Positions 34,090 to 42,557 of a stretch of 57,950 nucleotides of DNA are shown piece after piece (the stretch's first letter is position 1; each line of letters begins with the position of its first letter). The position numbers were made by a program, and so were the translations under genes. Under the pieces are notes generated by a model, which saw only the letters and a list, made by a program, of their open reading frames with translations, did no database searches and was not told the DNA's origin. The stretch spans positions 1 to 57,950 of the forward strand of contig DKNY01000026.1 of assembly GCA_002470275.1 (NCBI GenBank). Reading direction: 5' to 3'. Source of the DNA: Gammaproteobacteria bacterium UBA7376. Its GTDB lineage: Bacteria; Pseudomonadota; Gammaproteobacteria; Pseudomonadales; Azotimanducaceae.

Positions 34090-35370
34090 TCATATCTCCT
34101 TAGCAGAACGCGGTAGCTGGCGCTGACCTACCCCGGCGGGATCAGCAGACGCCTCAGCGCTGGCAAGTACCCGGATCAACGGTAAGAGCAGGCCGGCCGA
34201 TACAGGAATACTGATGACGCACAGGCCAATCAGCGCGGCCTGCATGCCCCAAACGTCCACCGCAAAACCCGTCCAGGGCCCGCCCAACACGACACCCACC
34301 CGGAACAGGCAACTGGCCATGGAGTTCACGGTTGCTCGGTGACTGCCGGGCACCCGGCGATTCAGCGCGTCTCCAAGCAGAACGCTGATGAGCCCCCTAG
34401 CCGCAAAGAACAGGGCTGCCCAAATCAAGGTCACCAGGCCGTCGGAAAGGGCCATGCCCGCGTAGCCCACAACTGGCAACAGGCCAATACCCGCCAGCAA
34501 CGCAGTCGGTCCAAGACGATCCTCCAGCCAAGGAACAAGCCGGCCGAAGATGGCCACTAACAGTGACAGCCCGCCCCAAAGCAGCCCGAAATAGATCAGA
34601 TCAATGCCCTCTAGTATCCAAAGCTGCTGTATCAGCCAAGCCGCAAAGTAGGACAACAGAGGCCAGCAGCTGATCGCAATAAAGGTGGCCCTAAGCAATT
34701 TGGAGCTATGCCATAGCGCTGCCAAAATGCTGACAGACTGCATGACAGAGGGCATGTTTCCTGGCTGACCGTCAGCCGTCAGCCGAGGCGCCTCTGTTAA
34801 GGGTAAGGAAGCGAGTACTATCGCGCCCCCCGTCAGCGCCTGAACTAGGATGACCAGGCTCAGATCCCCCACCCAGATCAGCGCGCTACACAGCGCCGCA
34901 GACAGGGCTGCGGCCACTTGCCCAATACTGAAGATACGGCTCACGACCCTGCGCTGGCGTTCAGCAGAACTGCCTCTGGCCAGCTCGGTATCATAGAGCA
35001 GGGCCATATCTGCCCCAGAGAGCATGGAAAATCCAAGGCCTAGGGCTAATTCATAGACTGCCAACCCTGGGAAGCCTTCTACAATGAGCAGCAGGCCGTG
35101 CCCCAGAGCCACCAACGCCGCACCCAGCCGAATAACGCCCCTTCTCCCCAAGGCGTCCGCTAAGTAACCGGAGGGCACCTCGGAGACAAGCACCACTGCA
35201 GCGAAAATTGCCTGTAGCGAGAAAATTTCCTGCATGGAAAGTCCCTTGCTAAAAAAGAAAGGCACCGCAACGGGCATAATCACCATGAATTGATGCGCGA
35301 ACCGAAGACACAGCAAGGCCGGCACGTTACGTGCCAGCTTGTTAGCCAGTGTTCGCTCTTGAACTTTCAT
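34090..35370 (-). CDS. Major facilitator superfamily transporter
   Basis: A 426-residue, twelve-helix membrane protein. After helix 2 it has the MFS motif-A loop GYLADALGRRGVIRLG, and a second acidic loop RLVPWLEDRLGP between the halves. The closest recognisable group is drug/metabolite exporters; the substrate is unknown. The gene runs towards the F420 cluster and is followed by a coupled small gene. Confidence 0.85.
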   Translation of the reverse strand: MKVQERTLANKLARNVPALLCLRFAHQFMVIMPVAVPFFFSKGLSMQEIFSLQAIFAAVVLVSEVPSGYLADALGRRGVIRLGAALVALGHGLLLIVEGFPGLAVYELALGLGFSMLSGADMALLYDTELARGSSAERQRRVVSRIFSIGQVAAALSAALCSALIWVGDLSLVILVQALTGGAIVLASLPLTEAPRLTADGQPGNMPSVMQSVSILAALWHSSKLLRATFIAISCWPLLSYFAAWLIQQLWILEGIDLIYFGLLWGGLSLLVAIFGRLVPWLEDRLGPTALLAGIGLLPVVGYAGMALSDGLVTLIWAALFFAARGLISVLLGDALNRRVPGSHRATVNSMASCLFRVGVVLGGPWTGFAVDVWGMQAALIGLCVISIPVSAGLLLPLIRVLASAEASADPAGVGQRQLPRSAKEI

Positions 35371-35415
35371 ATTCCCCCCTGCATTTTTATCCCTACAAAA
35401 ACCAGTACCCCAAAA

Positions 35416-35449
35416 CGAAAAAACCCCGAAGGCAGAGCACTTCGGGGTT
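35416..35449 (-). terminator. Rho-independent terminator for minus-strand transcript
   Basis: On the minus strand AACCCCGAAG (35449-35440) pairs with CTTCGGGGTT (35431-35422) around an eight-base loop, followed by TTTTTTCG. It ends a minus-strand unit that enters from the right, upstream of the MFS start. Confidence 0.85.
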
Positions 35450-35470
35450 CCCTAGGTCATGGTCAAACGA

Positions 35471-35629
35471 TCAACCATCCAGAATCCCCGACGAGTCCAC
35501 AAACCGCACGGTGGAATACGAAACTGCCGATAGGCGATCCCAACGGAATCGCAAAATCAGAGTGCCGTGTATGGCCCTGGGTTGGATGACGCCGACGCTT
35601 GGCGTGTTACAAGGTGTGTGATGCCACAT
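35471..35629 (-). CDS. Possible 52-residue protein or short RNA, terminated
   Basis: An open frame from ATG 35629 to TGA 35471 encodes 52 residues (starts MWHHTPCNTPSVG, ends RFVDSSGILDG). The stop lies 22 bases before a strong terminator, and 150 bases separate it from the isomerase gene upstream. The ribosome site is weak (GGTTAAG). It may instead be a non-coding RNA or the 3' leader of the isomerase transcript. The terminator shows that transcripts pass through it; coding status is open. Confidence 0.35.
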   Translation of the reverse strand: MWHHTPCNTPSVGVIQPRAIHGTLILRFRWDRLSAVSYSTVRFVDSSGILDG

Positions 35630-35779
35630 ATTCTTAACCATTTTTTAAGGCACCTTTTTTGGAGAGTCGGCAATATAGCGGAGCACGCTGTGAATACAGT
35701 TTGGAGAAGACAGGCGGTAGCATCTGACAGACTGTATGCAGTTTGCTGAGAGGCCCCTGGTGAAAGGCCGACCCAGCGC

Positions 35780-36838
35780 CTAAGGGTCCAGGCCCAGGAG
35801 ATCGCGATAGCTCTCAGCGCTTGCGCCGGCGCTAGCAAAGTCATCAAAGGCTTTGCCGGTCACGGGAATAATGTGTTCGCGAATGAAGCTCGCCCCCTCA
35901 CGCGCACCCACCTCTTGATCCTTCAGGCAGCATTCCCACTCCAAAACCGCCCAACCTTCAAAATCGTAAGCGGCCAGCTTTGAGAAGATGCCTCGGAAAT
36001 CAATCTGCCCGTCACCCAAAGAACGAAAGCGGCCGGGACGCTGAAGCCAATCCTGGTAACCCCCATAGACGCCTGATCGACCATCGGGGTTCAGCTCCGC
36101 GTCCTTGACGTGAAACATGCGAATGCGTGAGTGGTAGTGATCTATAAAACTGAGATAGTCCATGGCCTGAAGCGCAAAGTGGCTGGGGTCATACAGGATA
36201 TTGGCCCGAGGGTGGGCACCCACCGCCTCAAGGAAGCGTTCAAACGAGATGCCATCATGTAGGTCTTCCCCGGGGTGAATCTCATAGCAGACGTTCACGC
36301 CCTCCTCGTCAAAGGCATCCAGGATTGGCCGCCATCGTCGTGCCAGCTCAGAGAAGCCCTCTGCCACGAGACCCTTCGGACGCTGGGGCCAGGGGTAGAG
36401 GTAGGGCCAAAGTAGCGCTCCAGAGAAAGTCGCATGTTCGGTTAACCCCAAACGGCGGCTGGCGCGGCCGGCGAGCATGACTTGCTCAACGGCCCACTGC
36501 TGTCGGGCAGGGGGGTTGCCCCGCACGGAGGGATGGGCGAAGTTGTCAAACAAAGTGTCATAAGCCGGATGCACGGCAACTAGCTGACCTTCCAAATGGG
36601 TCGACAGCTCGGTGATCTCGACCCCGCAGGCCTCCACGCGCCCCTTAAGTTCATCGCAGTAGGTCTGGCTCTCAGCAGCCGTCGCAACGTCGATAAAATT
36701 GGGGTTTCCAATGGGCACCTGGATGCCGACAAAGCCCAATTCCGCCGCCCACCGGGCCATCCCTTCAATTGAGTCAAAGGGTGACTGGTCCCCCATGAAT
36801 TGGGCGAGAAAAATACCGGGTCCCTTTAGCGTCCGCAT
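35780..36838 (-). CDS. Sugar phosphate isomerase/epimerase family protein (TIM barrel)
   Basis: Xylose-isomerase-like TIM barrel, 352 residues from ATG 36838, where GAAGGAAAG precedes the start; an upstream ATG at 36907 would overlap the dehydrogenase gene and is less likely. Metal-ligand motifs of the family are visible: CYEIHPGEDLHDG (Glu), LYDPSHF (Asp and His), FHVKDAE (His) and VLEWECCL (Glu). It follows the Gfo/Idh/MocA gene by 43 bases. Together they suggest oxidation then isomerisation of a sugar or cyclitol; the substrate is unknown. Confidence 0.88.
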   Translation of the reverse strand: MRTLKGPGIFLAQFMGDQSPFDSIEGMARWAAELGFVGIQVPIGNPNFIDVATAAESQTYCDELKGRVEACGVEITELSTHLEGQLVAVHPAYDTLFDNFAHPSVRGNPPARQQWAVEQVMLAGRASRRLGLTEHATFSGALLWPYLYPWPQRPKGLVAEGFSELARRWRPILDAFDEEGVNVCYEIHPGEDLHDGISFERFLEAVGAHPRANILYDPSHFALQAMDYLSFIDHYHSRIRMFHVKDAELNPDGRSGVYGGYQDWLQRPGRFRSLGDGQIDFRGIFSKLAAYDFEGWAVLEWECCLKDQEVGAREGASFIREHIIPVTGKAFDDFASAGASAESYRDLLGLDP

Positions 36839-36881
36839 AGGCTTTCCTTCGTGCTGTTTGAACTCATCCTCAAGACCAAAA

Positions 36882-38012
36882 TTAATCCCAGGGCACCCAC
36901 TGTCCACCTCCCTGAGCGCTGGCTACTACCTGCTGCACAAAGCGCATACCGGCTATACCGTCTTCAATGCCGGGGATTGGGAGCGCGCCCGGTTTCCCCA
37001 GGAGCCCAAGGCAGAAGTTTCGATAAATTTCTGCGAAGGCCTCCAGATAACCTTCTGGATGCCCTGGAGGCAGGCGCCCGGCGCTGTGTGCTGAGGCACC
37101 GATTCCAGGACCTCCTGAGCGTCTTACTTCAAGGGGGCGATCCGCATATCGGATGATCAGACTATTTGCATCCTGCTGTTCCCACTCCAGTGAAGCGAGT
37201 TCCCCGTAAACGCCCAGCGACAGGTCATTTTCTTTCCCGAGAGCAATCTGACTGGCCGCGATCGTGCCCCGAGCGCCATTGGCAAAGCGCAGCAAAACGT
37301 TCCCGTCATCCTCCAGCTGCCTGCCCGGTATAAAGGTAGTGAGATCGGCGCAAAGCTCGGAGATCTCAAGCTCCGTAACGAAGCGCACCAAGTTGTGCGC
37401 GTGGGTGCCAATATCGCCAAAGGCGCCCGCAGCCCCTGAACGAGCAGGGTCCGTTCGCCAGGACGCCTGCTTGTGATCACCGAGTTCTGAACTGAGCCAG
37501 CCCTGAAGGTAACGACAATCAACTCGACGTATGGACCCGAGAACGCCGGCACGCACCAGTTGCTGCGCCTCTCGAATCATAGGGTAGCCGGTATAGTTAT
37601 GGGTCAGCGCAAACTGACGATCCGTCTCAGCCAGCACCGTGGATAAAAGCTGCGCCTCATCCAAATTCAGCGCCAGGGGTTTATCGCAGACCACATGGAA
37701 GCCGGCCCTCAACGCCGCCATAGCGATGGGTACATGAAGATGGTTGGGGGTCGCTATGATCACGAAATCCATACCTTCCCCTGGAGCACTCCGGGCCTCG
37801 GCGGCAAACATCTCCTCGTAGGTCCCATAGCAGCGCTCTGCCGGTAACCCATAACGCGCCACCCCCGACGCGACAGACTTTTCTGGCGCAGCGGAAAAAG
37901 CACCGCAGACCAAGGTCGCTAGTCCATCCATCTCAGCCGCCATGCGGTGCACTGGCCCGATAAAGGCTCCTTCGCCACCGCCCACCATCCCAAACTGAAG
38001 CTTGCTAACCAA
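36882..38012 (-). CDS. Gfo/Idh/MocA family oxidoreductase
   Basis: NAD(P)-dependent sugar or cyclitol dehydrogenase of 376 residues. Rossmann start FGMVGGGEGAFIGPVHR (residues 7-23), the catalytic-Lys motif VVCDKPLALNLDEA, and the His-containing GDIGTHAHNLVRF for substrate protonation. First gene of the minus-strand pair with the isomerase; divergent from a second isomerase, with a palindrome between. Such pairs act in myo-inositol, 3-keto-sugar and similar catabolism. Confidence 0.92.
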   Translation of the reverse strand: MVSKLQFGMVGGGEGAFIGPVHRMAAEMDGLATLVCGAFSAAPEKSVASGVARYGLPAERCYGTYEEMFAAEARSAPGEGMDFVIIATPNHLHVPIAMAALRAGFHVVCDKPLALNLDEAQLLSTVLAETDRQFALTHNYTGYPMIREAQQLVRAGVLGSIRRVDCRYLQGWLSSELGDHKQASWRTDPARSGAAGAFGDIGTHAHNLVRFVTELEISELCADLTTFIPGRQLEDDGNVLLRFANGARGTIAASQIALGKENDLSLGVYGELASLEWEQQDANSLIIRYADRPLEVRRSGGPGIGASAHSAGRLPPGHPEGYLEAFAEIYRNFCLGLLGKPGALPIPGIEDGIAGMRFVQQVVASAQGGGQWVPWD

Positions 38013-38042
38013 TCCAGTCCCCAGTCTCTAAAATCTTTACTA

Positions 38043-38081
38043 AACCCTACCTTATCCCAAACGGACAGGGATGTTAGGGTT
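38043..38081. promoter_or_regulatory. Two-part palindrome in divergent promoter region
   Basis: AACCCTA (38043-38049) pairs with TAGGGTT (38075-38081), and ATCCC (38054-38058) with GGGAT (38068-38072), with unequal inner spacers of four and two bases. It sits midway between the divergent starts at 38012 and 38120, which suits an operator shared by the two sugar-catabolic units. No regulator gene is adjacent. A hairpin role in RNA is also possible. Confidence 0.45.
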
Positions 38082-38119
38082 CTTATCGCAAGCTTGAGCG
38101 ACAGGAGGAGACATCGAGC

Positions 38120-38887
38120 ATGGCCGCCATCGTACCCATATCCGTACAGCTATACAGCGTTCGCGAGGCCTCAGCTGAGAACTTCGATCAAGTCCTGGAC
38201 GTCATTTCGCGCATTGGCTTTAAAGGCGTCGAGCCTTTCAACCTTTTTGGCAAGCGCCCGGCAGATTTCAGACGTCAGGTAGAAGATCTAGGAATGCAGG
38301 TCTCATCCACTCATTTCCCCTGGGTAAACCGCAGCCCGGACATTGGCAAGGTAGCCGATACCGTAAAAACCCTGGGCCTAGACATGGCGCCAGGCGGGTT
38401 CTGGCCCGACGATTTCAAGGATATGGAGGCCATCAAGCGCACCATAGACACCACGCAGGGGCTGGTTGATGACTTGGCACGCTATGACTTAAAGCTTTTC
38501 CTGCACAATCACTACTGGGAATTCGCGGAGGTTGAGGGTCGACCTGGCTATCACTACCTCCAGGATGCCGTGCCAGACGTTCTGTTTCAAATTGACACCT
38601 ACTGGGCGGCGAACTTTGGCAAAAACGATGCTGCCGCAGAACTATCTAGGGTGCGCGAACGCACCCCCCTCCTGCACATCAAGGACGGACCGCTGGTCCC
38701 TGACGAGCCTCACGTTGCCGTTGGCTCAGGGAAGATGAATTTTGAGGAAATTTTTGCTGCCGTGGATCCAAGCGTCTTTCAATGGGCCGTCGTTGAACTC
38801 GATCATTGCGCCACCGATATGCTGACGGCCCTGGCCATGAGCTATCAATATCTCACTACCCAGGGTTTTGCTGAGGGCAATGTATGA
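38120..38887 (+). CDS. Sugar phosphate isomerase/epimerase family protein (TIM barrel)
   Basis: A second xylose-isomerase-like TIM barrel, 255 residues. It opens VPISVQLYSVRE and carries FLHNHYWEF, VLFQIDTYWA (Asp), LLHIKDGP (His) and VVELDHC (Glu), a set close to hydroxypyruvate-isomerase or IolE relatives. AGGAGGAG lies ten bases before the ATG. It overlaps the aminotransferase gene by four bases (ATGA). Distinct in sequence from the 352-residue isomerase on the other strand. Confidence 0.88.
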   Translation: MAAIVPISVQLYSVREASAENFDQVLDVISRIGFKGVEPFNLFGKRPADFRRQVEDLGMQVSSTHFPWVNRSPDIGKVADTVKTLGLDMAPGGFWPDDFKDMEAIKRTIDTTQGLVDDLARYDLKLFLHNHYWEFAEVEGRPGYHYLQDAVPDVLFQIDTYWAANFGKNDAAAELSRVRERTPLLHIKDGPLVPDEPHVAVGSGKMNFEEIFAAVDPSVFQWAVVELDHCATDMLTALAMSYQYLTTQGFAEGNV

Positions 38888-40041
38888 GCGACGAGATACG
38901 CTACGACTTCGGCACCGGGCGCTCCGATCCATCTACCTTTCCCGTCGCGGCGCTCCAGGCAGCTGCGACCAAGGTTATCCAGGAGCAAGCAGAGGCGCTG
39001 ACCCGGTATCCCGGCAACCTGGGTCATCAGGGCCTTCGCCAAGCCATGGCCGAACGCGAGCGCGAACGCGAAGGGGTGACGCTGGATCCAGATCACATCC
39101 TGCTGACCAATGGATCCATGCAGGGCGTAACGCTCACCGCTGAGGCGCTGCAGGAGCGCCAAGGCGATACGGTGCTTATAGAAGAGCACAGCTACCCCGG
39201 CACTCTGAGCGCCTATCGATCATTGAAGTACGACATGATCGGCATTCCGCTGGATGAGGGCGGCATGCGCCCAGACGCAGTGGAGCAGGCCCTCAAGCGA
39301 CTGCAGGGTGAATCCCGACTGCCGAAATTCATCTATACCATCAGCACCTATCAAAACCCCACCGGCTTCGTCATGCCCCGGGAAAGACGGCTGCAAATCA
39401 TTGAGTTGGCGAAACACTATGGCGTCCCCGTAGTGGAGGACAACTGTTATGCAGACGTCCACTACGATGGCCCCGTGGAGCCTGCCTGCTACGCGCTGGA
39501 CGATGATCCGGGACAAATTTACCTTTGCTCGCTATCAAAAATACTCGCGCCAGGTCTTCGATTGGGCTACGTCTACGCGCGACCGCCCATGCTGCAAAAA
39601 ATTCTCGCCCGTAGACATGATGCGGGCAGCAACTATTTGGCGGCCGCCATCGCCGCCGAGTTCTATCGTGACGGCATTGGCGCACATGCCCGTGTGGCGA
39701 ATCCCGTGCTAAAGGAAAAACGTGATCTGACGCTCAAGGGCCTTGAAAACGAGCTGGGCGACATCTGCGTCTGGTCCGAGCCAGTGGGCGGCCTGTTTAT
39801 CTGGGTACGGCTTCCCGAGGACGTTGACCGACCTGCCCTACTGGACACCGCACGCGCAGCGGGGGTCAACTTTCTACCGGGGCAATCCTTCCACTTCCAG
39901 AGCAAGGACGTGCCCTATTTGCGCCTGGCTTTCGGTCATCTGACCCTTGAACAAATTGATCAGGGCCTGCCCATCCTGGCGCGGTGCATCAGGCGATGTC
40001 GCAGCAGCAATGAGGCCAGAGGCTTTGACGGGTTATTTTAG
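38884..40041 (+). CDS. PLP-dependent aminotransferase, class I/II (2-aminoadipate transaminase-like)
   Basis: Fold-type I aminotransferase of 385 residues. The substrate-cofactor block YTISTYQNPTGFVMPRERR and the PLP-lysine motif YLCSLSKILAPGLRLGYV (Schiff-base Lys) are clear. This resembles LysN or the catalytic domain of MocR regulators, but the HTH domain is absent, so it is an enzyme. The four-base overlap with the isomerase gene suggests a shared role, perhaps amination of a keto-sugar-derived acid. Confidence 0.9.
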   Translation: MSDEIRYDFGTGRSDPSTFPVAALQAAATKVIQEQAEALTRYPGNLGHQGLRQAMAEREREREGVTLDPDHILLTNGSMQGVTLTAEALQERQGDTVLIEEHSYPGTLSAYRSLKYDMIGIPLDEGGMRPDAVEQALKRLQGESRLPKFIYTISTYQNPTGFVMPRERRLQIIELAKHYGVPVVEDNCYADVHYDGPVEPACYALDDDPGQIYLCSLSKILAPGLRLGYVYARPPMLQKILARRHDAGSNYLAAAIAAEFYRDGIGAHARVANPVLKEKRDLTLKGLENELGDICVWSEPVGGLFIWVRLPEDVDRPALLDTARAAGVNFLPGQSFHFQSKDVPYLRLAFGHLTLEQIDQGLPILARCIRRCRSSNEARGFDGLF

Positions 40042-40074
40042 CTAGACGATCGTCGTTAGAAGAAGCGCCTGGCC

Positions 40075-41007
40075 CTAGTAGAGGGCCACATCCAGCACGC
40101 CACGATAACCTCGACGGATTTCCATTTGCTCTCTAAGTCCCTGGGCTAGCAGCATGCTGTGCGCCTGCGCCAGTCGGTAGTGCGGACAGTTCACCACCAG
40201 GTGATGTTCAAGATGATAGTGCACGGAATAGGGGGCAATCAGAGCGCGCTCCCACCAACTCGTTAGCGTGGTGCGCGTATTTCGCAGTCGATCATCGTTG
40301 TCCTGGACGGCAGCGTGCTCACCGATATTACGCAGCCGAACAATGAAGCGATTCCAGGTCAGCGCTGGCAGCCACCAGAGTAGGAAATATAAATACCAGG
40401 ACCCGGCTGCAGCAAAGCATCCCAAAAAAACGACGTTGATCAGAAGGTTTGGCCCCAGCCGCCTCCAACTCCGACCCAGGCGGTCTCTCAGGGTATCCCC
40501 CTTAAAAGCCGCACTGAATAAACGGCCGTATTGATCCCATCCGGTCTGTCCCGTGAGATCACGTATCACCTTGCGTCGAAAGGAAGCCTTAGAGATAGGA
40601 AAGGGTTTCGATAACGGCAGATCAGGATCGTCTTCCTGCTGCGTATTGGCATGATGCTTCAGGTGATATGCGCGGTAATTATCTACCTTTTCGTCGGTCA
40701 GGGGTCGGCTCAGCACCCACTCGCATACCCAATCATTGAGCCGCCGATTTTCATACAGCAGCCCATGAGCCCCATCATGGTTCAGTACCGCAAGCCCGAG
40801 TTGTCGCGCCCCGATAACCATCACCCCGAGCACCAGCGTCAGAGGATTCGTCCAGATCGAAACCACCACCCAGGCAGCCACGATCACGCCCCAGCAATGG
40901 AGGATTGCCAGAGTGCTGCGTGCCGATGAGATAGATCGCAGGCTCTCGAGCTGAGAGACCGAGAAATAATCGCCTGGTCGCTGAACGTTTTGCATGGCCG
41001 TCTGCAT
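40075..41007 (-). CDS. Fatty acid desaturase family protein
   Basis: Integral-membrane di-iron oxygenase of 310 residues. Three histidine boxes are present: HDGAH (residues 77-81), HLKHH (115-119) and HLEHH near residue 265. Two pairs of membrane segments separate them. The family includes acyl-lipid desaturases and carotenoid-type hydroxylases; the substrate is not resolved. Divergent from the MBL-fold gene, with paired 11-base direct repeats in the gap. Confidence 0.9.
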   Translation of the reverse strand: MQTAMQNVQRPGDYFSVSQLESLRSISSARSTLAILHCWGVIVAAWVVVSIWTNPLTLVLGVMVIGARQLGLAVLNHDGAHGLLYENRRLNDWVCEWVLSRPLTDEKVDNYRAYHLKHHANTQQEDDPDLPLSKPFPISKASFRRKVIRDLTGQTGWDQYGRLFSAAFKGDTLRDRLGRSWRRLGPNLLINVVFLGCFAAAGSWYLYFLLWWLPALTWNRFIVRLRNIGEHAAVQDNDDRLRNTRTTLTSWWERALIAPYSVHYHLEHHLVVNCPHYRLAQAHSMLLAQGLREQMEIRRGYRGVLDVALY

Positions 41008-41017
41008 GTAGGGTTAT

Positions 41018-41044
41018 CGCCTGAAAAAGCCTACGCCTGAAAAA
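41018..41044. repeat. Two 11-bp direct repeats in divergent promoter region
   Basis: CGCCTGAAAAA occurs at 41018-41028 and 41034-41044, 16 bases apart, between the divergent desaturase and MBL genes. Tandem sites with this spacing can be regulator-binding sites; the pair is short and could be chance. Confidence 0.35.
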
Positions 41045-41105
41045 AATAGTTTTCTACCCTAGAGAAGGCAACCAAGACTCAGCGAAAAGACTATACTGCG
41101 ATGCT

Positions 41106-42182
41106 ATGACCGAACATCGTAACCCAGAAATACGCTACCCCTTCGATCGGGAACCCGAACCAGGGTGCACCCGGGTGGTGGCCCCGGGCCTGCGATGGTT
41201 GGCCATGCCCATGCCGGGCTCTCTCTCCTTCATCAATTTGTACCTCATTGAGGACGCTCAGGGCTGGTGGGCAGTCGATACCGGGTTAGCGGGCGCACGC
41301 ACAGAGGCCTTGTGGCAAAAAATTTTCGCGACCGAATTGGATGGGAAGCCGATCATCGGCGTGATCTGCACCCACATGCACCCAGACCACATCGGTCAGG
41401 CCGTCATGCTCACCGACCATTGGCGTTGTCCACTTTATATGACGGCTGGCGAGTACTATCAGGCGCGGGCCTTTGCCAATAGCAACGGTAAGTCCGGGTG
41501 GCTGGGCCAACAGTTTTACAGCCGAGCGGGCATGCCCGCTGACTACCTGGACCAGCTCGCCAAGATGTGGTCGGGACCTAAAAACCCCGGCATGAGTATG
41601 CCCGCTATCGTGCCTGGCTTTGAACGTCTTAGAGAGGGTCAGGTTCTACAGCTCGGCGGACACACCTGGCAGATTATTGTTGGGTCCGGACACTCACCCG
41701 AGCATGCGTGTCTTTACTGTGCCCATCACAAAATCCTAATTTCCGGTGACCAGGTGCTGCCCATCATCACCTCCAACGTAAGCGTTCATCCCAATGAACC
41801 TAATGCGAATCCGCTTAAGGACTGGATGGCCTCCCACGAACGCTTCCTTAGGCTCATCCCCAACGATACGTTGGTGCTGCCCGCGCATAACCTACCCTTT
41901 TATGGTGTGCAGACACGACTCCGGGAGCTGATCCGTCACCATGAAGATCGGTTGCTGGCCATCGAGGCGGCCTGCAGAGAACCCCAGATAGCCAAGGACC
42001 TGTTGCCGGTGCTGTTCACCAGAACGCTTGAGCCCGGGCAGATGATGATGGCCCTGGGCGAGGCCATTGCCCATATCCACCTGCTCATGGCGGAGGGCCG
42101 GCTACAGCGAAGCGTAGATGCCCAAGGTCGCTATCGCTTCCAAACCACGGGCCTGAGCCTGGAGAGACGGGCTCACTCCTGA
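41106..42182 (+). CDS. MBL-fold metallo-hydrolase
   Basis: Metallo-beta-lactamase fold protein, 358 residues. The di-metal motif is THMHPDH (residues 89-95), then GHSPEHACLY and ISGDQVLP further on; the C-terminal helical extension is of the glyoxalase II-like / MBL acyl-hydrolase type. The specific reaction is unknown. The -10-like TATACT at 41092 lies only nine bases before the ATG and no ribosome site is visible, so the mRNA may be leaderless. First gene of a plus-strand run towards the mevalonate genes. Confidence 0.88.
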   Translation: MTEHRNPEIRYPFDREPEPGCTRVVAPGLRWLAMPMPGSLSFINLYLIEDAQGWWAVDTGLAGARTEALWQKIFATELDGKPIIGVICTHMHPDHIGQAVMLTDHWRCPLYMTAGEYYQARAFANSNGKSGWLGQQFYSRAGMPADYLDQLAKMWSGPKNPGMSMPAIVPGFERLREGQVLQLGGHTWQIIVGSGHSPEHACLYCAHHKILISGDQVLPIITSNVSVHPNEPNANPLKDWMASHERFLRLIPNDTLVLPAHNLPFYGVQTRLRELIRHHEDRLLAIEAACREPQIAKDLLPVLFTRTLEPGQMMMALGEAIAHIHLLMAEGRLQRSVDAQGRYRFQTTGLSLERRAHS

Positions 42183-42212
42183 GATCATGGTAACGGACCC
42201 CGGGAGCGGGTG

Positions 42213-42470
42213 ATGAACAAACCAAACATTCGACAGCGCATTGCCCTCATCAGCTACAGGATACTGCGCTATGCTCAGCTGCGGCTTCCACCCGGTATCC
42301 GAAGCTGTGTGGGCATCTTGTTTATGATTGGTGGCGTCTTTGGATTCTTGCCCATTCTTGGCTTTTGGATGTTACCCCTGGGCCTTGCCCTGATTGCCCT
42401 AGATATCCCGCCCGCTCGAACCCGTATCCAACGCTGGATGCAACGACTCAAAGACGATGCCAATGCCTAA
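42213..42470 (+). CDS. Small membrane protein, about 85 residues
   Basis: Function unknown. An amphipathic N-terminus (residues 5-25) is followed by one long hydrophobic hairpin, ILFMIGGVFGFLPILGFWML then LGLALIALDI, and a basic tail. Either ATG 42213 or GTG 42210 is possible, with GGGAGCGG upstream. Lies 30 bases after the MBL gene. Confidence 0.65.
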   Translation: MNKPNIRQRIALISYRILRYAQLRLPPGIRSCVGILFMIGGVFGFLPILGFWMLPLGLALIALDIPPARTRIQRWMQRLKDDANA

Positions 42471-42557
42471 ACATGCCCGGAATCCACGGCGAGCTGCTTG
42501 CCAATAGCAGCATGAACCGGCAGGCTATTTCAAACTGTGCTAAGGGGAGGCCTCTTC

